Counted from the stretch's first letter, positions 20,967-32,274 are shown. The stretch: 64,000 nt of DNA from Euphorbia lathyris (GCF_963576675.1 NC_088917.1:74262610-74326609), one strand, 5' to 3'. The notes: generated from the sequence alone by a model not told the origin. Made by a program: numbers and translations.

Positions 20967-20998
20967 TTCAGTTTCACTTGCAGTGCTAGCAGTAGTAA

Positions 20999-21127
20999 AT
21001 GGATTTTAATATCGACTCTTCGGCTCCTACTAATTCGAAGTCTGGATCGCAGGCTGTAACAGCTTCAAGTAATAGTATAATGTTAATGGCGGTAGCAGTT
21101 ATTGTTATTATGAGTTTTGTCAATTGA
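20999..21127 (+). CDS. Small repeated ORF, copy 2 (42 aa)
   Basis: Intact frame MDFNIDSSAP-like head (one Ser/Pro change from copies 3 and 4), ASSNSIMLMAVAVIVIMSF tail. First of three tandem copies with a 348-bp period. Confidence 0.35.
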   Translation: MDFNIDSSAPTNSKSGSQAVTASSNSIMLMAVAVIVIMSFVN

Positions 21128-21346
21128 ATTTAAAAACTTAGGGACCTTGTAATTATTTACCCGTTATTTTATTAGTCTCAATTTATTAAATCAACATGTA
21201 TTATTTTTTAAATTATGTAAATGTTTAGTTAGTTTGATGTAAGTTGTGTTGTTACCAAATTAAATGGTGAAAAGTATATGATTTGGAAGGAAAGAATTCT
21301 CCAACATTTATTTGGGATGGATAAGCATGGACTATTTTATTAGTAA

Positions 21347-21475
21347 ATGGATTTTAATATCGACTCTCCGGCTCCTACTAATTCGAAGTCTGGATCGCAG
21401 GCTGTAACAGCTTCAAGTAATAGTATAATGTTAATGGCGGTAGCAGTTATTGTTATTATGAGTTTTGTCAATTGA
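21347..21475 (+). CDS. Small repeated ORF, copy 3 (42 aa)
   Basis: Intact frame, MDFNIDSPAPTNSKSGSQ head and IMLMAVAVIVIMSFVN tail. It is preceded on the same strand by the gag-like fragment, whose stop codon lies four bases before this ATG. Confidence 0.35.
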   Translation: MDFNIDSPAPTNSKSGSQAVTASSNSIMLMAVAVIVIMSFVN

Positions 21476-21694
21476 ATTTAAAAACTTAGGGACCTTGTAA
21501 TTATTTACCCGTTATTTTATTAGTCACAATTTATTAAATCAACATGTATTATTTTTTAAATTATGTAAATGTTTAGTTAGTTTGATGTAAGTTGTGTTGT
21601 TACCAAATTAAATGGTGAAAAGTATATGATTTGGAAGGAAAGAATTCTCCTACATTTATTTGGGATGGATAAGCATGGACTATTTTATTAGTAA

Positions 21695-21823
21695 ATGGAT
21701 TTTAATATCGACTCTCCGGCTCCTACTAATTCGAAGTCTGGATCGCAGGCTGTAACAGCTTCAAGTAATAGTATAATGTTAATGGCGGTAGCAGTTATTG
21801 TTATTTTGAGTTTTGTCAATTGA
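21695..21823 (+). CDS. Small repeated ORF, copy 4 (42 aa)
   Basis: Intact frame with one Met-to-Leu change in the hydrophobic tail (VIVILSFVN). Downstream sequence (gagtgagttgattcag) rejoins copy 1, so this is the positional counterpart of 19133-19258. Confidence 0.35.
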   Translation: MDFNIDSPAPTNSKSGSQAVTASSNSIMLMAVAVIVILSFVN

Positions 21824-22121
21824 ATTTGAGTGAGTTGATTCAGAATAATATTACAGGTATTAGGATTATATTAATTAATGGATTTTATTTTATTTAGTTT
21901 TATTACCATTTCTCCTCAAAAAAAAAGGTTTTCATTTTTCCTAATAGAATAGTTCATGCTTATCCATCCCAAATAAATGTAGGAGAATTCTTTCCTTCCA
22001 AATCATATCCTTTTCACCATTTAATTTGGGAACAACACAACTTACATCAAACTAACTAACCTTTTACATAATTTAAAAAATAATACATGTTGATTTAATA
22101 AATTGAGACTAATAAAATAAA

Positions 22122-22934
22122 GGGTAAATAATTATAAGGTCCCTGAGTTTTTACTTAATATACTAGTCAGTTTTTCTATTTTTAGAAATAATTATATAAT
22201 TCCACAATTTTTGCATTTATTAACTCCTTAATCCTTATGTTTGAGTCAACGGTCAAACTATACCAAATAAATTTTAAAATACCAAAATCCCTTTACTCTA
22301 TGTTTTAATAATAAAACATATATTTTTCGTATTTTATGTTTTTTTCTTCTTTTTTCCTACATAATCTCTACAATACTAAGCAATTAATTTATTAAATTTT
22401 ATTGACTAAAAACACAAATAAAGAATATATAATAGCCTAAACTTTATTAGCTTAAAATTTATTGACTAAAAAAATAAATGAAAAATATTTCAAAAATTAT
22501 CAAAATATGAGCAAAACTATATAAATTTGTAAAAATTAATCTTTATTTATCTTTAATAAATTTTATAAATGAAGAAAAAAATATGATTTTTAATTTTTTT
22601 TATTAATACTTAATATTAGTTTAAAGACATTATATTAAAAAATAAAAATTTAAGAGAATAAAAATATATTTTTAATGATTAGTATATACAATTATATAAA
22701 TTTTGTTGTATATATACTTCACAAATTTTATTAAAATTATTTAGATTAAATTTAAAACAAAAAGATAAGTTTTTTTTTTATGTAAATAACTAAGGACACT
22801 TTGAACTTTCATCCACAAAAACAAATGGAAGGACTAAAAGGTTGATTAAAATAAAACTTAAAGACGTTATAATAATACGATGGACCTACTAGTACATTAA
22901 GAAAAAAATATAAGGACTTTATAATTATTTACCC
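22122..22934. mobile_element. Mutator-type MITE with 9-bp target duplication
   Basis: It starts GGGTAAATAATTATAAGG and ends in the inverted form (TTATAATTATTTACCC), with similarity continuing about 50 bp inward. TAAAATAAA flanks both sides (22113-22121 and 22935-22943), a perfect 9-bp duplication, the Mutator hallmark. Length 813 bp, AT-rich, no ORF. A truncated copy of its left ~190 bp is at 19557-19746. Confidence 0.8.
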
Positions 22935-22992
22935 TAAAATAAATATATGTTTTATCAATGTAAAACATAAAAAAACATAAATCACTTACAAA

Positions 22993-25345
22993 AAAGGTAC
23001 ATGTGCGCCAAACTTTTAACTTAAAAAAGTTTAAACTGTATGATAAAACTTTCACATTACATTCCTATTTCTAATGTATCTAGACTAATTAGAAACATAA
23101 TTTGATATTTTATCCTGATTAATTATTCAGATACAATAAAAGTTCATGAGACAAAATTTATTATATTGAATATTAACTACAATTAATATCCTTATATAAA
23201 ATGTGGTCCAAACACAATTTAATGTATACTTTTATAAATTAGAATTGTTGTGGCTAATATCAAATTAATTTAAAATTATATGGACTACTAGGCATTTAAT
23301 TGAATTTTATGTAAAATAAAAGTGTCTTTAATATAATCCAACATTAATATAAAATTCAAACAAATTATTTAGATAAATGCAAATTGAGAAAAAAAAAGGA
23401 TATATATGTATATATAAAATCTCCTCCACTTACCAAAAATATAAGACATTAATGAGCATTAATAGCTTAATCTTGGGTTTTTAGAAAGCTTAATCTTTTT
23501 TTAATTGTCTGAATATAAACGGTTCTCAAAAAATTTTGATTTGAAAATATATATAAAATTAATAAGATAGTTATTAAAACCAAACTCAAATAGGGCCATA
23601 AACATAAAAGCCCAAAATGAAACATAACATAGTAAAATAAAATAAAATTGAGCTAAATTTTATAATACTTCATCTTCAATCTCCAACTGAGTTATTATAA
23701 CCCATTTGTAACCTAGTAAAAGACCAGCTATATTTAGAGTTATATAACTTTGTTTTTAACATTTTAAAAACTATTTTACTCAAAATTTAATTTCGTTTAG
23801 ATTAAAAATTTAGTTTTCCTAAAAAAGACTCTGGAAATGTCGAAAAATAGGAAACCAAATCTTCATATTTGTTTCTAAACCTCAAATTCTAGAAAAAAAA
23901 ATACATCAATGCAAATGTTTAAACGACTCTGATAACAATTATTAGATATTTGTGTATACCATTAAATAAGAAAATAATACGAAAGAATAAAATCTAACCT
24001 CCGGCCATTGATGTGTATCAAACTCTTAGAATTCAAATTAGAGAAATCTGCTAAGCTCTATTATAATTTATAAATGATGTATTTCCATATTATAAGTGAG
24101 TGTAGAAACCCATACAAGTCATATATACATTCATAGAAACAAAAAGTAACTGATTTCCATAAAAAAATGAATAGCTTACTTTTGTTTTAAGTCGAATTAA
24201 GTAGAATTAAAGACCATTTTAAAGAGCAATCATATTTTCAATCGATTTAGTTGATTTTCGATATTTTTTCTGCTTATTTGGGGTGTCTATTTTTTAATTT
24301 TTACTCATATTCTTTTCATTTATCAATAATATTAAGGTCTGATGGGTTCTTCTAGTTTTTTTTAAAAGGGGTGGTCTCTTTTTCTTTAGTTTAAAATACA
24401 TTAAAAATAAAAGTTTTAATATATCAATTTCATTCAAAAAATTTAATATATCAATTACAAAAAAGAATCAAAAGGAACATATGTTAAGTTGCATTTTTAT
24501 ATAATTTTTAATATATTTTTATTCATTTAATTGGGACTTTTTTGAGCTTTCTTTGTTCACTCTTTTAGGATGGATAAGGGCAGACAACCCCTTTCAAGGA
24601 AGTTATCACTACCATCAAGCAAAATAAATCCCTACAGATTGATAATCATTCTCCGTCGTGTGATTCTTAGATTCTTTTTCCATTATAGACTTCTCCACCC
24701 GGTTAATGATGCTTATGGTTTGTCGATGACATCTGTAATTTGTGAAATATAGTTTGGTATATCGTGGATTCTTGATCAGTTCCTTAAAATGGTATCCTAT
24801 TGTACGAACACACATTGGTCGGCTGTCACTAAGGTATATTTTCCCCGTTTAGGTTCAAACCTCCACGACCACTCCCCATGTTTTGTGGAAGATTTGGGAG
24901 TCTAATCAATGTCTTGTATATAGCTCCAAATAACAATTTTGAAGAGGTTTTTAGCTATTTGATCAAATTTTCCGATGTGTCAATTGATAAAATCAGGTCC
25001 AATAGTTGGACAACATGACTTATTCATCCATGTTTCCTTGCCCCCGTGCTCATCTAGTAACAATATGACTGAAGATAGTGGATAAGTCTAGGTAACTCGA
25101 GCACCAAGTTTTTCTATTGTATTGTCTTTTACTTTATTTTGTTATTTGTAGGTTATATAATATGAATATATGATTTTAACATATGTGGGGGTTCATGTTC
25201 TTGTGGAGATTATTCGTGAAACCAAGAAGAATTTGAAATTAAGAGACACATTTTTGGATAATAATACGTGTACACATTGAAGGTTGCCATTTTTGGTGTT
25301 GTTAATAATGATAAAACTTCCATCACCAAAAAAAGTACATATGGG
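22993..25345 (+). repeat. CesA/AT-rich unit A, order permuted
   Basis: It contains the AT-rich block (22993-24525) followed by the CesA exon block (24530-25345). In units B (26687-29700) and C (minus strand, 62000-59000) the CesA block precedes the AT-rich block. Unit A begins and ends at the same sequence (aaaaaggtacat / aaaaaaagtacat). Its internal junction near 24521-24531 joins the far end of the AT-rich block to the start of the CesA block. See findings. Confidence 0.8.
24569..24833 (+). pseudogene. Cellulose synthase (CesA) exon, copy A
   Basis: One exon of a CesA catalytic subunit, covering the first two transmembrane helices of the plasma-membrane enzyme that makes beta-1,4-glucan. 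After an acceptor (tcttttag) it reads [34 protein letters not shown] and SWILDQF...KWYP. It is broken: a stop replaces Trp in the CEI-stop-FGISW run (near 24750) and a one-base insertion follows near 24785. A donor-like AAG|GTATAT ends it at 24833. The catalytic D, DxD, D and QxxRW motifs are absent. Confidence 0.9.
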
Positions 25346-25439
25346 TCCTTTATGGTGAATGGTATTTATGAGGCGTATCCACATGGCAAAGTCTTCATGG
25401 CATCTGGCTTCTAGCATATGCCATAGCCTTGACCTGGCG
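25346..25439. other. Junction sequence between CesA unit A and gypsy remnant
   Basis: Unique sequence; nothing recognised. Confidence 0.3.
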
Positions 25440-26347
25440 GATCCTCTCTAGTGGTGAAGGATTTATTCACCAATTGGTCCTTCCTTTTATGGATATTTAT
25501 ATTTACGCCCTAGAGATAATATCCGGATGTTATCAACGGTGCAATTTAGCAGTGCCTATCATCCATAAACGGATGGATAGACAGATTGACTCAACCAATG
25601 TTTAGAGAATTATCTCCATAGTATGTGCTTTCTTACTCCGAATTGAGCTGATTGGTTGAGCTTAGTGGAATACTAGTATAATACCAGCTTTCATAGTGCA
25701 ATTAAGATGAGCCCCTATCAAGCATTATATGGAAAAGCACCCTCACTTCCAGTGGTTCCTTCAATTACCATATATGTGGTAGCGGTGGAAACATTCCTCA
25801 GTGATCGTGAGCAAATGAATCCATACTTGAAAGCTTATTTAGCTTCATATCAGAATCGTATGAAGCATATGACGGACAAGCATCATTCTGATAGAGAATT
25901 TACAGTCAGTGATATGGTTTTTCTTAAACTCCAACCATATAGATAGACTACCGTGGCATTCAGAACTTCACTCAAATTGGCAGCAAAATACTATGACCCT
26001 TTTCTGGTGTTGGAATGAGTAGGGAAAGTTGCTTATAAGCTTCAACTGCCTATTGCTTGCAAATTCACCATTTCTTTCATGTGTCCTTGCTTAAGAAGTA
26101 GTTGCACCCTTCTACTCCAGTCCTTACTACACTTCCTCTAATTGTTGATGTTGAGTGGGTGATTCTTCCTCTGAAAGTCATGAATACATGTTATGCACAA
26201 ATTGGCAGTCACACTAAGTTCTAATTTCTCATTCAGTGGGAGGGATATTCAGAAGTTGATGCCACTTGGGAGGATGCTGACACTATTCACCAACAGTTTC
26301 CTAATTTTTACCATTCTTGGGGCCAAGAAGGTTCTTATGGGGGAGGT
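25440..26347 (+). pseudogene. Ty3/gypsy chromovirus integrase and chromodomain, decayed
   Basis: Stop- and frame-broken remains of the pol C-terminus. Readable pieces are SSAYHP..TDG, the integrase block around the catalytic Glu, then MSPYQALYGKAPSLP (25707 frame) and TDKHHSDREFTVSDMVFLKL. Last comes a chromodomain, IQWEGYSEVDATWEDADTIH, at about 26233-26300. A chromodomain places it among chromoviruses, which use it to target integration. Multiple stops show it is dead. Gag, protease and RT are missing. It is followed by a polypurine tract (GGGGGAGGTA) and its 3' LTR. Confidence 0.85.
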
Positions 26348-26349
26348 AT

Positions 26350-26675
26350 TGTTACGTACCAAAGGAAAAAAAAAGGTTAATACTGTTAGTTAATTCTATT
26401 CTGCAGTTAATTGTATTGTTTGATGTTAAATAATTGTTTTTACTACTTTCCATTAAGGCTATTAAGGCATTTCTGTCAGCTGTTCTTGCTGAGCTGTTAT
26501 TCTAACCGTTTCTATGGCCTAAGTGTATTAAAAGGTCATGCCAATGCTATGGCAATCTATCAATGAGAATATACTAGAATTTCCTTCCCTTTTCTCTCTG
26601 TTTTTTAATCTCAATCCCCTCTCTCCCATCTTTGAACTTCTTCTTAATTTGTCTCTTTAAGTCTAAATCTTAACA
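26350..26675 (+). repeat. 3' LTR of the chromovirus remnant
   Basis: It begins TGTTACGTACC directly after the polypurine tract (26338-26347), ends AAATCTTAACA, 326 bp, TG...CA. It includes 'agtgtattaaaaggtcatgc', where TATTAAAAGG could be the TATA region. A CesA start codon lies 11 bp after its end. A diverged partial copy is at 62515-62690 on the minus strand, next to unit C. Confidence 0.75.
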
Positions 26676-26686
26676 GTTAACCCGTC

Positions 26687-27476
26687 ATGAATACTGGTGG
26701 TCGACTTATCGCTGGCAATTTGTGCTCATTAATGATGATAAGAAGGGAAGAGCAAGACCTCCACAGACCCTCGTATTTTCATATTTTTGATGTTTGTGTA
26801 CAAGTCTTTAGATAACCATGGTTCTGACTCGAGAAGTTACTTGCTTGCAGTCTTGAATACAAACTTTTGTCCATTTGTGAGAAGCTGTGTTAAGTTTTAC
26901 TGTTGTAAGATTTTGAGTTACAGTTCTCACTGCAAGTGTTGCTAGCAAAATAGATCCTTTCCTGCCCAAACTTCTAAAGCATCATTACTCAATGCTTGAT
27001 TTCCCTTCTTAACTTTTTTTCTTTAAGATGATGCCTCTAAAAATTTTAAATGTTGAAGGCTCTGCATACAAGCCTAGGTTAAACAAAGTGATATTTTAAA
27101 TGATACCTGGAAGTGCCAATTGTATACTGTATTATTAACTTGTTTGTTTGTGGAATCTTTTTTTCTTCATTTACTTGGGCCTTTTTTGAGGTTTCTTTGA
27201 TCACTCTTTCAGGATGGATAACGACATGCAGCCTCTTTCAAGGAAGTTATCACTACCATTGAGAAAAATAAATCCCTACAGATTGATAATCATTCTCCGT
27301 CTTGTGATTCTTGGATTATTTTTCCATTATAGACTTCTCCACCTGGTCAATGATGCTTATTATTTGTCGTTGACATCTGTAATTTGTGACATATGGTTTG
27401 GTGTATCGTGGATTCTTGATCAGATCCCTAAATGGTATCCTTTTGTACGAACACACCTTGATAAGCTATCACTAAG
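26687..27476 (+). pseudogene. CesA pseudogene, copy B (N-terminus plus TM exon)
   Basis: The ATG at 26687 reads MNTGGRLIAG and then, in another frame, FVLINDDKKGRARPPQTL, the N-terminus of CESA6-type cellulose synthases (MNTGGRLIAGSHNRNEFVL-like). A short deletion has removed the residues between. The RING-type zinc finger exon is not recognisable. After intron-like sequence, an acceptor at 27212 opens the TM1-TM2 exon (27213-27476): [57 protein letters not shown], without internal stops. No downstream catalytic exons are present, so this is a fragment. It shares intron-like flanks with copies A and C. Confidence 0.88.
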
Positions 27477-29749
27477 GTATATTTTCCCCATTTAAGTTCA
27501 AACCGCCACCATCACTCCCTATGTTTTCTGGAAGGTTTGGGAGTCTAATCAGTGTCCTGTATATAATTACATATAACAATTCTGAAGAGGTTTTTAGCTA
27601 TTTGATCAAATTTTTCGATGTGCAAATTATCAAAATCAGGTCCAAGTTGGAAAACATGACTTATTCATCCATGTTTCATTGCCCTCGTGCTCATCTAGTA
27701 ACAACATGACTGAAGAAGATGGATAAGTCTAGGTAACTCGAGCACCGAGTTTTTATATTGTATTGTATTTTACTTTATTTTGTTATTTGCAGCTTATGTA
27801 ATATTAATATATGATTTTAACCTACATGGGGGTTCATGCTCTTGTGGAGATTATTCGTGAAACCCAAAAGAATGTGAAATTAATGGATGCACTTTTGGAT
27901 AATAATAGGCATGCACATTGAAGGTTGCCATTTTTGGTGCTGTTAATAATGATAAAGCTTCCATCACCAAAAAAAAGTACATGTGTGTCAAATTTTCATC
28001 TAAAAAAAATATATATGTTTATTAAACTGTATGATAACACTTTTAATTTACATTCCTATTTCTAATATATGTGGGTCAATTAGAAACATAATTTGATATT
28101 TTATCCTAATTAATTATTCAGATACAACAAAAGTTCACGTGGGACAAAATTTATTACATTAAATATTAACTTCAATTAATATCCTTATACCAAATATAGT
28201 CCAAACACCTTTTCGGGTGTGCCAACCTGGTTGAGATTCCCGTTGGGCTAGGTCCGTATTTCAAAAAAAAAAAAAAAAATATAGTCCAAACACAACTTAA
28301 TATATAATTTTGTAAATTAGAATTATTGTGACTAATTTCTAATTATATGGACCACTAGGCAATTGATTGAATTTTATATATAATAAAAGTGTCTTTAATG
28401 CAAACTAATATTAACATTAAATTCAAACAAATTATTTAGATAAATACAAATTTAGCCAAAAATGATGTATATATAAAATCTCATCGACTTATCAAAAGGA
28501 AAAGATACCAACAAACCTTAATAACTTAATCTTTTTTAATTGTCTGAATATATACGGTTCTCAGAGAATTTTGTTTTGGAATATATATAAAATTAATGAA
28601 TAAGATACTTAATAAAACCCAACTCAAATAAGGCCATAAAATAAAAGAAAAAAAATCCCAAAAGAAAACATAATATAGTAAAATAAAATAAAATTATGCT
28701 AATTTTTGTATAGGTTTTTTACATAAACATCACAAATTAATATAATTTTTTGGCTTTAATCAAATTAATAATTTTTATTTGTATTATATCAGATAGACTT
28801 ATTTTTATTTTAGAAATATCATAAAGCAAAAGTTAACCATCATCTTTTAACCTTCTTAAAAATAATTAGTTATTGATAATTTCTCTAATGATAAAACTCA
28901 AAATAAGATTTGACATAACCATAAATTTTTCATGGAACGTACTTTTCTGTGTAATTTCCTCATTTTTGTATTACTTCAGTTTATGACCTATTAAATGATA
29001 TGCATATATCTAGAGTTATATAACTTTGTTTTTAACATTTCAAAAACTATTTCACTCAAAATTCAATTTTGTTTAGATTAAAAAATTTAGATTTTCCGAA
29101 AAAACTTCTGGAAATGTCGAAAAATAGGAAACCAAAATCTTAATAATTGTTTCAAACCTCAAATTCCAGAAAAAAATATCAATGCAAAGGTTTAAAGAAC
29201 TTTGATAGCAACTATAAGACAAATATTTGTGTCTACCATGAAATAATAAAAAATAATACGAAAGAATATAATCTAACCTCCAGCCATTGATGTGTATCAA
29301 ACTCTTAAAATCCAAATTAGAGAAATCTTCTAAGCTCTATTATAGTTTGTAAATCGTGTATTTTCATATTATGAGTGAGTATAGAGACTCATAAAAGGCA
29401 TATATATATAGAGAGACTCATTAGAGCGTTGGTTTCTTTTAGTTTTTTTTAAAGCGGTGGTTTCTTTTAGTTTGTTTTTTAGCTATCTTTTAGTTAGTTT
29501 ACTTACATTAAAAGTAAAGGTTTTTTTTTGGTAGAGATTAAAAGTAAAGGTTTTAATATATCAATTTCATTCAAAAAAAATATTTAATATACCAATTACA
29601 AAAAAAAAAATAATCAACAGGAACATATGTTATCTTGCAGTTCATATAATTTTTAATATATTTTTATTCTGTTAATCAATATATTTTAGAATAGCTTTTA
29701 AACATTTTAAAATTGTTTTACATTTAGTTTTTGGTTTTAAGAGCTTATG
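27477..29749. repeat. AT-rich block of unit B
   Basis: Homologous to 22993-24525 (unit A) and to 59000-60860 on the opposite strand (unit C). Immediately after the CesA exon there is 300-450 bp shared by all three copies with the readable piece GVHALVEIIRETQKNVKL (about 27830-27885). Its source gene is not recognised. The rest is non-coding. Confidence 0.8.
28209..28279 (+). mobile_element. Short SINE insertion with 14-bp target duplication
   Basis: A 71-bp insert starting cttttcgggtgtgcc and ending in a 17-base poly(A). It contains GGTTGAGATTCCC, close to the pol III B box. TATAGTCCAAACAC flanks both sides (28195-28208 and 28280-28293). Units A and C have the uninterrupted site, so its limits are certain. 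No A box is seen, so it is a 5'-truncated, tRNA-derived SINE. Confidence 0.8.
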
Positions 29750-30551
29750 CATGGTTCCTATGGTTTTTGGCACTTGGTCATTTAAGAGTCAATTGCCACA
29801 TGTTAAGCGGACCAGAAAGTTACATGTTAGTTGTTGAGTAATTTTTTGCACTGCTCCTGTTTTCACATTCCTGAGTGCATGTGTGCAAATTATCTATTTA
29901 ATCTTAATCTTGATTTATATTGATGACAATTGATGATTTACTGGAATTATTAGGTTTCTCTCCCCTAAATTTAACTGAGGAAAAAAATGTACATAGAGAG
30001 GTGTATATTCGAATACTTGGTGTTTCATAGAGAACTATTTTCTTTAGATTCATGGAATTAAGTTAATAAGTTTTGAATTAGATGGGAGTTTATAAAATTT
30101 ATGTTTTTCAAATTTTTGTTTAACGGTTCTTTTATATGCATTTTGTTAGTCATTTGTTTATTTTTAATTAAATGCAATCTACTTTGGTAGCATAGTTTGC
30201 AGTATCTTTTGCCATCTACTTCCGTCTCTTGTAGGTAAGGGTCAACCATTTGGCTGTCAATTATGGTGCCACTAACCTCGGCAAATGAAACTTGTAAGGT
30301 GGGATTTTTTTTCTGTTTTCTCTTTATCGTGATAATTTTCAAATCTTGATGATGAAGATTTGGATAAGAAGCTTTTAGTATTTGTTTAGAGTTAGGAGGA
30401 TGAAACAATTTTTGGAATTTATGATTGATTTCCCATTGTTGCAAACTGTTGGAGTTTTTTGGAATTCCAACAAATTGCTAATCATTGCAGGGAGACATTA
30501 TTGAACATATCTTACCGATTTTTATGAGTTTGCTAATAATATTTCATGATT
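29750..30551. other. Intron-like DNA upstream of ASA fragment B
   Basis: Shared with 58160-58990 on the opposite strand. No confident exon; any open frames here are short. Confidence 0.5.
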
Positions 30552-30900
30552 AGGTGGCTAGGTTGGACATTTCTCATATGGTACGATGCGATATGTATAG
30601 AATAAAAAACTTTCATTTTCAAGGGTGCCTAAGGATGATAGAAACCTAATTGACATACACCTTGGCTTGTATGAAAATGTTGTTGTACTTGACCATGTAG
30701 AGAAGGAATTGTCATTTTCAGCAAGACTTTGACTTGTGAGTTACTGTTATATATTTCTATTTCCTTATATTTGTACTTTTAAACTAATATGACATCTTTT
30801 CCTTGATGTTCAATTTTTACTCCAACTATATCTAGTGGACTTATACAATTGGAGACTAGTAATTTTGGCCCAGCTTTGACCAATTCAAATGTGCAATAGC
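30552..30900 (+). pseudogene. Anthranilate synthase alpha fragment, copy B
   Basis: Broken remains of two or more exons of the chorismate-using alpha subunit of anthranilate synthase (tryptophan pathway, plastid). 30552-30709 is the equivalent of the exon reading GWIFLFDTVRYVENKKLPF in copy C. 30837-30896 reads LIQLETSNFGPALTNSN. Frameshifts are frequent, and about 170 bp that separates these exons in copies D and E is deleted after 30715. Same order relative to the AT-rich block as in copy C. Confidence 0.75.
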
Positions 30901-31165
30901 AACATTAAATCTAACATGTAACTCGATGGTCCACTTAACTAGGGGCAATTCATTTAAATGACCAAATAACACTCAATAGTCTAGTGAAAAGATTCTTGAT
31001 ATTAGTTGTTGAAGGACAACAAAATGAAGCTCTGAGTATGATAAAGTAGAAATTGTTCACTAAAAAATTGTCACAAACTGAAATTCTCCTTGCAACATTA
31101 TGCAATTAAAATTCGAGATTGGTTTTACAAAAATGAAAAGGTAAATATATATATATATATATATA

Positions 31166-32274
31166 CACTGTTAATAAGGGGATTTTATATTAGGAGCCGG
31201 GACTTCCAACTCAGACAAAGGACCTTCCATTCACCTTGTGACACCTGTACAACACTTTTAATTAAAAAAAATTTAATCCAATTAATACCATTATCTCCAT
31301 CATCGTTTGATCTCCACTACCCATACCCACCGCCTCCACCCATCTTCACTGCCGGAATCAACTGATCTTCACTATCGACATCAAGTACTCAAGCTCTCCA
31401 CTTTTAATTAAAAAATTCAACTTAATTAATATCAGTTAAAACACTTGCAGCAAAACAGAACTCAAGCTCTCCACTTTCCATATCCACGGCGTCCGACCGC
31501 CGTTCTCAAGTTTTCGGTTCCGTTTATTTGCCTCTTTTTTGTTCTGCAAATGAATTAATCAACAATTTTTTAATTTATTAAAAACCCAAATTAAGAACTT
31601 AAAATATAGACCCAGAAAACCACCTATCAACTCAAAAGAAAAAAAACTCCACCTCCATAGTTTCTATTCTATATGTTCCGATGAAGTTCCTATACGGTTG
31701 ATTAAGTTTCGCAGTCCATCAGCGGTTTGATTTTTCTGGAACTTCTTTCAAAGCATCATATAATTGTTAATCAAGCTAAACTGATCCAAAACAAAATTAA
31801 GTTTCAGATTCATTGAGAAAAATCGATGGAATCAAATAAAGAAATCATTGACTATTAGATTCAATTCAACAAAGATGATGTGAGAAGGAAGTAGATTAAA
31901 AATTAGAAAAAGGAGAACAGAGCCATAATTACTCAGATGAACAAACAGAAGGAGAACGGTGCCGATCGGCTCTTGATCGGCGACCGATGTGATGGAGAAT
32001 GAGGCACTTGGTCGGCGTTATTTTCCTGGGAATCATTTTTTAAGCTTTTAATTTGGGTTCCTATGAATTACAAGATAGATGATCACGAACGGAGGTGGAG
32101 TTGATCGGTGGTTTTCTTGATCGGTGGTTTTCTGGATCAGTGTTTTAAGTTTTTCATTTGGGTTTTTAATAAATTAAAAAATTGTTTTAATTAACAGGTG
32201 TCGGCACATGTATGGAAGGTCTTTTTTGTTACATGGAACACCCAGACCCTGTTATAAAATCCCCTAAAACAGTA
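31166..32274. mobile_element. Foldback element with ~100-bp inverted ends
   Basis: The left end GGGGATTTTATATT (near 31177) is matched inversely by TATAAAATCCCC (32255-32264). The complementarity includes the ggaccttccat and gacacctgt blocks. A second inverted pair lies inside (31560-31660 against 32080-32190). A (TA)n tract abuts the left end and no target duplication is clear. Non-coding interior with a short GC-richer stretch near 31480-31510 and 31950-32030. Mutator-like by shape only. Confidence 0.55.

Larger units (their letters stand above)
20999..22160. repeat. 348-bp tandem array with inverted third segment
   Basis: Units 20999-21346 and 21347-21694 each hold the small ORF followed by about 215 bp. 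That 215 bp is the reverse complement of 21940-22150, the gag-like fragment plus the first ~30 bp of the Mutator-type MITE. The array thus has the order ORF, inverted segment, ORF, inverted segment, ORF, spacer, original segment. This pattern suggests template switching during replication. Confidence 0.85.
20161..22312. repeat. Segmental duplication, copy 2 (expanded)
   Basis: Homologous to 18029-19746, but without the 260-bp stretch of copy 1 and with two extra 348-bp units inserted at the small ORF. The hAT MITE of this copy occupies about 20680-20966. Most differences are scattered substitutions and poly-A/T length changes. Confidence 0.9.

Noticed and set aside
30058..30444. 128-codon minus-strand frame
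   Set aside because: It lies opposite intron-like ASA-unit DNA shared with unit C, where the frame is not conserved.
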